DNA from: JANYCO01 sp964437245
Lineage (GTDB): Bacteria; Bacteroidota; Bacteroidia; Cytophagales; Cytophagaceae
Direction: 5' to 3'
Length of the DNA stretch: 24,164 bases
Assembly: GCA_964437245.1 (NCBI GenBank)
Contig: CAYTGJ010000063.1
Location: 1 to 24,164, forward strand
Shown here: positions 8,473-15,300 of the stretch, piece after piece
Position numbering within the stretch: the stretch's first letter is position 1
Layout: each line of letters opens with the position of its first letter
The notes under the pieces: generated by a model
What the model saw: the letters and a program-made list of their open reading frames with translations, nothing else
Told to the model about the DNA's origin: nothing
Database searches by the model: none
Made by a program: the position numbers and the translations under genes

Positions 8473-9444
8473 ATGAGCTGGCTCAGACATATAACACAGA
8501 TAGAATATATTTACATCGCTGCATTTCTGTTGTTTTACATTGCGTATGCGGTCAGGATGTACTTTATTTCCAAAAAGATAAAAGTGAGCATCCGTCGTAT
8601 GCTTGTCAAATTCATTCTGAGAAGTGTTTATTTCTCCTTGTTTATTATTGCGTTGCTTGGCCCTTCTTTCGGGGATATAAAGAAAGAGATAAAGGCGATT
8701 GGCAAAGACATATACATTGCGGTGGATATATCTGCTTCCATGAATTCGAACGATGTCAGCCCCTCCCGGCTTGAGAAGGCAAAATTTGAAATAAGTTCTG
8801 TGCTCAAAAATTTTAATTCGGACAGGATCGGATTGATCATTTTTTCGGAAGAAGCCTTTGTACAATGCCCGCTTACCTACGATCAAAATGCCGTCCGGTT
8901 ATTTCTGGAAGCTTTGAATACGAAAATAATTTCATCCGGAGGGACCAATCTTAATACTCCGCTTGCGCTTGCCTACAATAAGTTTATTCCTTCGGAAGAA
9001 CATATCAAAGAAGAACAGGCAAAGGTCCTGCTGTTGGTCACAGACGGGGAGCACTTTGCGGATCAGTCTCCTGATTTTTGGTTGAAGAAAATCAGGAAAG
9101 CCGGGATCAATTTATTTATATTGGGAATCGGCAGCGATCAGGGAGGAAAAATTCCTGTCGAAACAGGTTTCAAAAAAAATGAGACAGGTGAATATGTAGT
9201 CACCTCCTTAAATACAAGATTTCTTAAAGACATGGCCGGGCAGGCAGGAGGAAAATATTATGAAATCACTCCGGAGACGAATGAAATCAAAAGTGTAGTC
9301 AATAAAGTACTGAAGGTGGAAGGATCCCTGAAAGGAAGCCGTAAAATAGAGAGTGCGGCAAACAAGTATTTTTATTTTCTTTTCATCGGAATAGGATTAG
9401 TACTGATTGATGTATTGATAACCGTAAAGACGATTAAGATATGA
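8473..9444 (+). CDS. VWA-domain membrane protein, BatA/BatB-like
   Basis: A 323-residue protein with two N-terminal membrane helices (about 12-30 and 48-64), a von Willebrand A domain (about 78-270) and a C-terminal helix (about 298-316). The metal-ion site is complete: DxSxS at D85-S87-S89, T158 in GGTNLNTP, and D191 in VTDGE. This layout matches BatA/BatB of the Bat (Bacteroides aerotolerance) systems, whose VWA domains are thought to face the periplasm. I chose ATG 8473 over a TTG at 8443, because a weak promoter-like TATCTTTC (8434-8441) overlaps the TTG. It overlaps the next gene by ATGA. The usual partners (MoxR ATPase, DUF58, BatD) are not in the window. Confidence 0.85.
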   Translation: MSWLRHITQIEYIYIAAFLLFYIAYAVRMYFISKKIKVSIRRMLVKFILRSVYFSLFIIALLGPSFGDIKKEIKAIGKDIYIAVDISASMNSNDVSPSRLEKAKFEISSVLKNFNSDRIGLIIFSEEAFVQCPLTYDQNAVRLFLEALNTKIISSGGTNLNTPLALAYNKFIPSEEHIKEEQAKVLLLVTDGEHFADQSPDFWLKKIRKAGINLFILGIGSDQGGKIPVETGFKKNETGEYVVTSLNTRFLKDMAGQAGGKYYEITPETNEIKSVVNKVLKVEGSLKGSRKIESAANKYFYFLFIGIGLVLIDVLITVKTIKI

Positions 9445-10247
9445 AGTATTTATTGGTGCTTAATATATTCTTTGTGTTCTGGAGCAAGTTTAACCGGATT
9501 GCAGAAATCAATGCATTGAAGGAAGAAGCCGGGACTTGTTACCAGAATATGGATTTTGAGAAAAGTATTTTTCTCTATGAAAAACTGCTTCAGGAATATA
9601 AAGAAACCGATGAATCGGTGCGGTTGAATCTCGGCCATAGTTATTTTCATCTGAAAAGGTATAATAGTGCCGTTGAAAGTTACAGGCAGCTTACCCAGTC
9701 CAGGGATCTTGTGCTGAAATCCGATGCCTATTTGCAATTAGGAGTGATCTATAGCAGTAATAACAAAAAAGAGATCGGGTTAAATTATTTTAAAGAAGCA
9801 CTGAAGGCTTCTCCTCAGAACGAAGCGGCCCGTTATAATTATGAACTTCTGAAAAAAGAACAGGAAGCCCAGAAGGAATTATCTACCGATAAAAAACGGG
9901 AAAATAGCAAAGGTGAAAATCAGACCAGCGCAACGGAATCGGAAGAGTCCAGGAAGACAGATGGAGGAGGAGGAAATCCTGGTGAAGAAGAACTTCCTCC
10001 TGTAGAGGAAGAAGATTCCGGTGACTCTTCGGAGGAAACTACTGGCGGAGAAGATGAATCCGAACTCAATCATGCCGGCGATCAGGAAACCGATGCACTT
10101 ATTTCCCAGCGACTGCGGGAAGTAAATATAAATGAACGTCAGGCCCGGATGATTTTAAAAACGATGAAAAGCAGCGAGGTACAGTATGTTCAGCAAAAAC
10201 ACAGGATCGTTCATCCCCAGACCGGACAGAAGAAACCCGATTGGTAA
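9441..10247 (+). CDS. TPR protein with acidic linker, BatC-like
   Basis: A 268-residue protein with a short hydrophobic N-terminus (about 3-14), three tetratricopeptide-type repeats (about 22-135) and a low-complexity linker rich in Glu, Asp, Gly and Ser (about 150-215). A basic C-terminal helix (ERQARMILKTMKS) follows, and the protein ends in KPDW. BatC proteins of Bacteroidota have the same order of TPRs, polar linker and short conserved tail. Start and stop overlap with the VWA gene (ATGA at 9441-9444), so the two are translationally coupled. TPRs probably scaffold a complex with the VWA protein at the inner membrane (family knowledge plus inference). Confidence 0.8.
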   Translation: MKYLLVLNIFFVFWSKFNRIAEINALKEEAGTCYQNMDFEKSIFLYEKLLQEYKETDESVRLNLGHSYFHLKRYNSAVESYRQLTQSRDLVLKSDAYLQLGVIYSSNNKKEIGLNYFKEALKASPQNEAARYNYELLKKEQEAQKELSTDKKRENSKGENQTSATESEESRKTDGGGGNPGEEELPPVEEEDSGDSSEETTGGEDESELNHAGDQETDALISQRLREVNINERQARMILKTMKSSEVQYVQQKHRIVHPQTGQKKPDW

Positions 10248-10300
10248 GCCAGGTCCAACTCTTTATTCTCTCGCCGGGAAAGATAGTCGTCTATTCAAGA

Positions 10301-10345
10301 TTAAAACAAAGAGGCTGAATGATACATTCAGCCTCTTTGTTTTAA
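10301..10345. terminator. Bidirectional terminator between convergent genes
   Basis: A perfect 20-bp stem (10301-10320 with 10326-10345) closes a 5-base loop. A-rich and T-rich ends on both arms make it work in both directions. It separates the VWA/TPR unit on the plus strand from the permease gene on the minus strand. Confidence 0.9.
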
Positions 10346-10366
10346 TATCAGTACTGGTACTGACCA

Positions 10367-11812
10367 TTAATTTTTACTGTTCTTTTTACCGTACCAGAAA
10401 TAAATAAGGATTCCCAGTCCCATCCAGATCAGCAGGCGAAGCCAGGTATCCAGAGGTAAATAGCTCATGACGGTGAGGGAGGCCAGCGCTCCCAGGATCG
10501 GAGTGACAGGCATGAAAGGTGTTTTGAACGCACGTTTGATCGTTGATTTTTTATAGTGGAGTACAAGTACCCCCAGGCACACGATCAGAAAAGCCAGCAA
10601 GGTCCCGATGGAAACCAGTTCTCCCAGAAGTCCGATAGGGAAAAGGCCGGCAAAGATCATGGCAAATACCCCGGTGATGATCGTGGCAAAGAAAGGCGTT
10701 TTGTATTTGGGATGGATCTTGTGAAAACTTTCCGGTAAAAGACCGTCGGAAGCCATAGAATAAAATATTCTGGATTGTCCCATCAGCATCACGAGGATCA
10801 CAGAGCTTAGTCCGGCAATGGCTCCTATTTTAATAATAGGACGCAGCCATTTCAAACCATCACCAACGGCATTTACTCCTACGGCAATCGGGTCTGGGAC
10901 ATTAAGGAACTGATAGCTTACGATACCGGTCAGGACCAGTGCAACCAGTATATATAGAATTGTAGCAACGGCCAGGGAACCTAAAATACCGATAGGCATA
11001 TCCCGCTGCGGATTTTTAGCTTCCTGGGCAGCCGTAGAAACAGCATCGAATCCTATGTAGGCAAAGAAAATAACACCGGCTCCCCGGAAGATCCCGCTCC
11101 ACCCGAACTCCCCGGAAGTCCCGGTATTTTCTGGAATAAAAGGAATCAAATTGTCAGTATTGATATAGCTGAAGCCAAAACCGATGAACAATAAGATCAC
11201 GGCTACTTTTATTAATACAATTATGTTGTTGATCTTAGCCGATTCTTTGATTCCGATCAGCAGGAAGGAAGTGATGATGATGACGACAAACATCGCCGGG
11301 AAATTCATAAGCGACCCGGTGGCTTGCCATCCGTTTTCTACTGTATGTTCAAAGGGAGCTTTGGAAAGAGAAGCAGGAATCGTGATCCCGAAATCCTTCA
11401 GAAAACTGACTACATATCCGGACCAGCCTACCGCTACGGTAGAAGCGGCAAAAAGATATTCGAGTATAAGATCCCAGCCAATGATCCAGGCGATGAACTC
11501 ACCAAGAGTAGCATAAGCGTAAGTGTAAGCACTTCCCGCTACCGGGATCATAGAGGCAAGTTCAGCATAGCACAGTCCAGCAAACGTACACGCTATTCCG
11601 GCTACAATAAAAGAGATCACAATGGCCGGTCCGGCGTATTGGGCAGCAGCCTGACCTGTAAGTACAAAAATCCCGGCCCCGATAATCGCTCCGATCCCTA
11701 AGGCGACCAGATTTCCGGCACCCAGGCTCCGTTTGAGTTTCCGGCTTTCGTCGGGAGACTCTTGCAGTATTACATCAATGCTTTTGGTTTTAAATAAACT
11801 GTTGTTACGCAT
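10367..11812 (-). CDS. APC-superfamily amino acid permease
   Basis: A 481-residue, very hydrophobic protein with about twelve membrane helices, the normal size and shape of APC (amino acid-polyamine-organocation) transporters. The first helix carries the family's unwound substrate motif GAIIGAGIFVLTG (41-53). Later landmarks include FAYIGFDAVSTAAQEAKNPQRDMP, a conserved stretch around helix 6 and the following loop. It resembles the cationic amino acid transporter branch (CAT/YfnA-like), but substrate choice cannot be read off. It is transcribed toward the bidirectional terminator at 10301-10345 and lies 155 bases downstream of the porin gene on the same strand. Confidence 0.88.
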   Translation of the reverse strand: MRNNSLFKTKSIDVILQESPDESRKLKRSLGAGNLVALGIGAIIGAGIFVLTGQAAAQYAGPAIVISFIVAGIACTFAGLCYAELASMIPVAGSAYTYAYATLGEFIAWIIGWDLILEYLFAASTVAVGWSGYVVSFLKDFGITIPASLSKAPFEHTVENGWQATGSLMNFPAMFVVIIITSFLLIGIKESAKINNIIVLIKVAVILLFIGFGFSYINTDNLIPFIPENTGTSGEFGWSGIFRGAGVIFFAYIGFDAVSTAAQEAKNPQRDMPIGILGSLAVATILYILVALVLTGIVSYQFLNVPDPIAVGVNAVGDGLKWLRPIIKIGAIAGLSSVILVMLMGQSRIFYSMASDGLLPESFHKIHPKYKTPFFATIITGVFAMIFAGLFPIGLLGELVSIGTLLAFLIVCLGVLVLHYKKSTIKRAFKTPFMPVTPILGALASLTVMSYLPLDTWLRLLIWMGLGILIYFWYGKKNSKN

Positions 11813-11912
11813 AAGTGAAGGTTCATTTTAAAAGTATCACAATAAGGTCATTCATCCATTAGAAAATGCACCACCAGCCTGTAAGATATGATGTTAAGGA
11901 TTCTTTTACAAA

Positions 11913-11934
11913 TTATTCACTTCTTTGTGAATAA
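11913..11934 (-). terminator. Possible weak terminator after the porin gene
   Basis: An 8-bp stem TTATTCAC/GTGAATAA (11913-11920 with 11927-11934) closes a 6-base loop, 34 bases beyond the porin stop on the minus strand. The T-run after it is poor. Confidence 0.4.
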
Positions 11935-11967
11935 GTAGAAAGCCCATAATAACAAGGGAATCCTCAT

Positions 11968-13053
11968 TTAAAAAGAAACCGCTATGGACGAAGCTAGCTG
12001 GTAATTCTGACGGGTCCACTCATTGTTTTGTAAAAAGATATGGTCTTTACTTTCAAACATTCTCCCTTCTATCCTGAGCAGGATATTATCAAACGGAGCA
12101 AAATCAAGGTTCAGAGAATAACCGGATGTCTCAAAACCATTAGGTGTATTGGTAGGGATGATGACTCCGTGGCGATCGTGGTAGTATTCATACCGGAAAG
12201 CTGTTGCCAGTTTTGGACTGAAAGAATAACGAAGAATTCCTGTGAAATTATACCATTCATTGTACTGATCCGCATTCCGGTATTTTTGCTCGATCCCGGC
12301 ATCAAAGGCCGCCACCAGGCCGATTCGTTTCGTAAGGTGAATGATTCCGTAAAGGTTATGGAAATATCTCATTTGCCGGGAACTGTCCGGTCGGTCGTTG
12401 CCTGCAAACGTACTGGAATTGATCGTGATCCTGGAAGAGGGTTTGAAGGTGACTTGTGTGCCGAATGCAGGAGTGTTGTTCCCGGCCGGCCGTTGGATTC
12501 TTTGCCAGCCGTTGAGCATCAATCCTGAAAGCAACCATTTTTGATTGGGAGAAACATAAGTTAGTTTCGCTCCGCTCAGAAAGTAAGGAGTATTTTCGGC
12601 CATGATGCTCCGTGTCAGGGTCCAGCAGTCTTTGGAAACAGCACTTTCCATCCCGATCGAAGAGGAAAAGATTCCGGCCTCCAGCCAGAGTTCACGCCCG
12701 GCTAAAAGTTTCAGCCCCACGTTTGCTTCCAGGATGTTCTTGAGCAGCCCTTGTTCGGCAGCCATATTATAGTGCGCATAGGTTCCGGCCATGAGTGCCA
12801 GGTTGGCTTTTACCCTGGAGGCCTGGTAAGCGGCTTTCAGGTAACCCAGGTTCAGGTTTACCTCATTGTGACGTTTATGATTGTAGAGAAAAAAAGGTCG
12901 TTCGTGCAGGACCGGTTTGCCAAAATCATAGGCATAGTATACCTCTGCATAGCCGCTGAAAGTGATCTTGGAAGAGACGGTCCGGGTAGAGTCTCCCAGA
13001 CACTTTTCAACATACAAAAGCAGAAACAGGAAGGGAAGTATCTTGACATTCAT
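11968..13053 (-). CDS. Outer-membrane beta-barrel porin, BBP2-like
   Basis: A 361-residue protein with a signal peptide (about 1-20) followed by alternating amphipathic strands rich in aromatic and Gly residues. It ends in a terminal phenylalanine (SSIAVSF), the outer-membrane assembly signature. The opening FSGYAEVYYAYDF, followed by a mid-region such as GIFSSSIGMES, is typical of the putative beta-barrel porin-2 family found in Bacteroidota. It should form a diffusion pore; the solute is unknown. The permease gene follows on the same strand, so the pair might serve uptake of one solute across both membranes, though a possible weak terminator lies between them. A 12-bp hairpin lies about 70-100 bases upstream. 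Confidence 0.8.
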   Translation of the reverse strand: MNVKILPFLFLLLYVEKCLGDSTRTVSSKITFSGYAEVYYAYDFGKPVLHERPFFLYNHKRHNEVNLNLGYLKAAYQASRVKANLALMAGTYAHYNMAAEQGLLKNILEANVGLKLLAGRELWLEAGIFSSSIGMESAVSKDCWTLTRSIMAENTPYFLSGAKLTYVSPNQKWLLSGLMLNGWQRIQRPAGNNTPAFGTQVTFKPSSRITINSSTFAGNDRPDSSRQMRYFHNLYGIIHLTKRIGLVAAFDAGIEQKYRNADQYNEWYNFTGILRYSFSPKLATAFRYEYYHDRHGVIIPTNTPNGFETSGYSLNLDFAPFDNILLRIEGRMFESKDHIFLQNNEWTRQNYQLASSIAVSF

Positions 13054-13122
13054 AGGGCCAAAGGTAAGTCTTTTGCCTCTGGTTCACTAAATGTAAAGTA
13101 CCTTTTCCAGGATCGGTCCCGG

Positions 13123-13154
13123 TTTTCTGGCTGGTCCCCCGGCCAGCCAGAAAA
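13123..13154. repeat. 12-bp perfect inverted repeat upstream of the porin gene
   Basis: TTTTCTGGCTGG (13123-13134) pairs exactly with CCAGCCAGAAAA (13143-13154) around an 8-base loop. It has no T-run after the 3' arm on either strand, so it is not a normal terminator. It lies 70-100 bases upstream of the porin start, where an operator or mRNA leader structure would be expected. Confidence 0.6.
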
Positions 13155-13576
13155 ATAATTTAAACAGTTAGAGCCAGGTACAACGAAATATATCATTGTC
13201 CGAAAGGGATAATTCTTCTGATAGGTGGTTACTGATTCCGAACGGTTTATAGCTTCGGCTCCCTGACAGGTGATTTTCTGCTTTCCGGAAGGTAGAGTCC
13301 GGATAAAACGAAGGCGTTTTTTTATTAGAGGTTGAGGTGAAAGCTTTATCGGAACATACCAAAAATGAGAAGGCAACCGTTTAACTCAAAGAGGGTAAAA
13401 GAGGTTTAAGGAAGGGAAGCCGGGTAGGTTTTTTACAGGACAAATTTCCGGAAAAGCAGGGGAATATACTTGTAACTATTTCCTGATAAGATTAGCATAT
13501 TTCAATACATAATACTATATATGTAACAGGATTTGAAACATAGAATGCCGTGTGCATATTCCGGGCAAATGGGAAT

Positions 13577-13587
13577 GAATAGAGTCA
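13577..13587 (+). repeat. AATAGAGTCA motif, copy 3
   Basis: GAATAGAGTCA in the gene-free region upstream of the ExbB-like gene, preceded by ATTCCGGG some bases before. Confidence 0.45.
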
Positions 13588-13909
13588 GTTATCGAAGCGG
13601 TAGAAAGGGTTGTGATATAGTATCAATTCCTTTTTTATGTCTTTCGTCTTTATGGGGTTCCCTGTATTGTACCATTTCTGCAGGCTCTGTGCAGTATTTA
13701 AATCAGTTGTTTTTTGAAACGAAAAAGATCAGATGTCCTTCAGACAGGAAGACTGGATATACATCGGATCCCTGTTCTCTTAAAAGAGTGATGAATGCCC
13801 CCGGATGATTTCTTAAGAACATAGAAAAAAGTTTGTTAAAAACACAAAAGGAAAGCTGATCTGAAAAAGACAGCGAATTGTATACTTGATTATTTTACAT
13901 CTAATAATT

Positions 13910-14605
13910 ATGAATAATTTATTGGTTATTTTACAAATAGTAACAGATACTACGCAAACCGCTGTGGTATCTGGAGGAGCAGAGCAGGAGATTTCGCTTC
14001 TGAATTTATTGTTTAAGGGAGGATATGTGATGATCCCGATTCTTCTGCTCTCTGTATTGTCGGTGTACCTGTTCATTGAGCGGTATCTGTACATTAAAAG
14101 AACAGGGAAGTACGACCCTCAGTTTTTGACCAACATGAGCCAGAAGCTCAAAGAAGGAAATATCAAGGGGGCAATTGATTACTGTGATCAGTCGGATTAT
14201 ACCATTGCTAAAATGTTACAGAAAGGACTGTACCGTCTGGGCTCTCCGATGCGTGATATCGAGAGTGCTATTGAATATATGGCCAATGTGACGATTTCTA
14301 AAATGGAAAAAAATCTAAGTTTCCTTTCTGCGATTGCCGCCATTGCTCCGATGCTCGGATTCCTTGGGACCGTAACCGGGATGATCAAATCGTTTCACAA
14401 TATTTCGGTGACCGATAATATCAGCATCAGTATTATTGCAGGAGGTATTTATGAAAAGATGGTGACCTCCGGAGCCGGCCTGGTGGTAGGGATCGTGGCA
14501 CACGTATTTTATGTCTATCTGAACAATATGATCGATCGCACGATCAACGACATGGAGATGAAAACGATCGAATTTATGGACATTCTTCACAAACCGCAAT
14601 TATGA
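13910..14605 (+). CDS. MotA/TolQ/ExbB-family proton channel subunit
   Basis: A 231-residue protein with three membrane helices (about 38-58, 137-160 and 178-205). The family hallmark APMLGFLGTVTGMI (146-159) and the TSGAGLVVGI segment (187-196) are present. ExbB/TolQ proteins form a pentameric proton channel around ExbD/TolR and use proton-motive force to drive work at the outer membrane. I chose ATG 13910; a TTG at 13886 would only add eight residues. The stop overlaps the ExbD/TolR start (ATGA at 14602-14605). It carries an N-terminal extension before helix 1 (about 35 residues), common in Bacteroidota homologues. Whether it serves TonB, Tol or another machine cannot be told from the sequence. 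Confidence 0.88.
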   Translation: MNNLLVILQIVTDTTQTAVVSGGAEQEISLLNLLFKGGYVMIPILLLSVLSVYLFIERYLYIKRTGKYDPQFLTNMSQKLKEGNIKGAIDYCDQSDYTIAKMLQKGLYRLGSPMRDIESAIEYMANVTISKMEKNLSFLSAIAAIAPMLGFLGTVTGMIKSFHNISVTDNISISIIAGGIYEKMVTSGAGLVVGIVAHVFYVYLNNMIDRTINDMEMKTIEFMDILHKPQL

Positions 14606-15000
14606 AATTCAGAAGAAGAAAAAGACATGGAGGAGGCGTAGAAGCATCTGCCTTGTCAGACATCTTGTTTTTTCTTATGCTGTTCTTCCTGATGGTTTCG
14701 ACCCTGGCAAGTCCGGAAGCGATCCGGGTGCTGTTGCCGAAATCCAACACAGGAAAGAGTATTCCGAAGCATACCATCTATGTGACCATTGATGCAGGAC
14801 TGCATTATTTTGTCAATAAGAAAGAGCTGAACCCGGAAGCTTTGAAAAGCGCATTGCAGCAGGAGGCCGCCGGTCAGGACAATGCAACCGTAGTGATCAA
14901 AGCAGACCGGACTGTACCTGTACAGGAATTTATCAATGTGGTTGACATTGCCAACCAATTGAAGCTGCCGGTGGTAGTAGCGACGGATAAGAAAAAATAA
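14602..15000 (+). CDS. ExbD/TolR-family protein
   Basis: A 132-residue protein with a basic cytoplasmic start (MKFRRRKRHGGG), one membrane helix (about 18-34) carrying the essential acidic residue D20 in ALSDILFFLMLFF, and a periplasmic ExbD/TolR domain with the ending VPVQEFINVVDIANQLKLPVVVAT. It pairs with the ExbB-like protein, with which it overlaps by four bases, to make a proton-driven motor. No TonB, TolA, TolB or Pal gene follows: a terminator comes 28 bases after the stop. The partner that takes up the energy must therefore be encoded elsewhere. Confidence 0.88.
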   Translation: MKFRRRKRHGGGVEASALSDILFFLMLFFLMVSTLASPEAIRVLLPKSNTGKSIPKHTIYVTIDAGLHYFVNKKELNPEALKSALQQEAAGQDNATVVIKADRTVPVQEFINVVDIANQLKLPVVVATDKKK

Positions 15001-15003
15001 TTT

Positions 15004-15021
15004 AATCCGGGAATAGAGTCA
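15004..15021 (+). repeat. AATAGAGTCA motif, copy 4 (18-bp form)
   Basis: Identical over 18 bases to 85-102. It lies between the ExbD-like stop codon and its terminator. Confidence 0.6.
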
Positions 15022-15028
15022 ATTTTAT

Positions 15029-15060
15029 AAATAGGCAGAAGTATTTCTGCCTATTTTTTT
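15029..15060 (+). terminator. Rho-independent terminator after the ExbB/ExbD pair
   Basis: A perfect 12-bp stem AAATAGGCAGAA/TTCTGCCTATTT (15029-15040 with 15045-15056) with a 4-base loop and a run of seven T (15054-15060). Confidence 0.92.
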
Positions 15061-15300
15061 GTCCTGCCCGATCGCAATGGATTTTTATTTTTCTCTGCTC
15101 TCCAAGACCCTTTTCAATGCTGTTAACTACCGCTATTAATAGATCATTTTTAATGTGTCGTTGTATTTATAAAGTATTAGTGTAGCAATATCTTTAAAAC
15201 AGATAATTTAAGACGGTCTGTTTGAATTTTTCTTCTTTTATGGTATGCGTATACTTCAATTATTTCTTTATATTATCACAATAACTTATTCAATCAGTAC

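Larger units (their letters stand above)
13054..13909. other. 856-bp region without a convincing gene
   Basis: This gap lies between divergent genes (porin to the left, ExbB-like to the right) and should hold both promoters. I found no TAnnTTTG element with a proper TTG partner. It contains a 12-bp perfect hairpin at 13123-13154, a small TACAT/ATGTA inverted repeat at 13506-13525, and one copy of the AATAGAGTCA motif at 13578-13587. An open frame of 91 codons at 13533-13808 has unlikely protein composition. Its length leaves room for an unrecognised small RNA. Confidence 0.5.
15001..15300. other. Intergenic region between the ExbD-like gene and the sensor gene
   Basis: It contains a copy of the AATAGAGTCA motif (15012-15021), the terminator at 15029-15060, then AT-rich DNA. 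A weak promoter-like TATCTTTA at 15189-15196 has a TTG 25 bases upstream (15161-15163), slightly too far. A 7-bp inverted repeat AAACAGA/TCTGTTT lies at 15197-15223. No gene is seen. Confidence 0.5.

Noticed and set aside
10022..10028. TGACTCT inside the TPR gene as a further copy of the AATAGAGTCA motif on the other strand
   Set aside because: Only seven bases match and it lies in coding sequence.
13059..13066. TACCTTTG on the minus strand, a match to the Bacteroidota -7 element in front of the porin gene
   Set aside because: It lies only six bases before the start codon, leaving no leader, and has no TTG partner at the right distance.
13050..13376. Minus-strand open frame of 108 codons upstream of the porin
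   Set aside because: It overlaps the porin start and the 12-bp hairpin, and its composition does not resemble a protein.
13533..13808. Plus-strand open frame of 91 codons
   Set aside because: Composition unlike a folded protein, no family features, no start signal, and it contains the AATAGAGTCA repeat.
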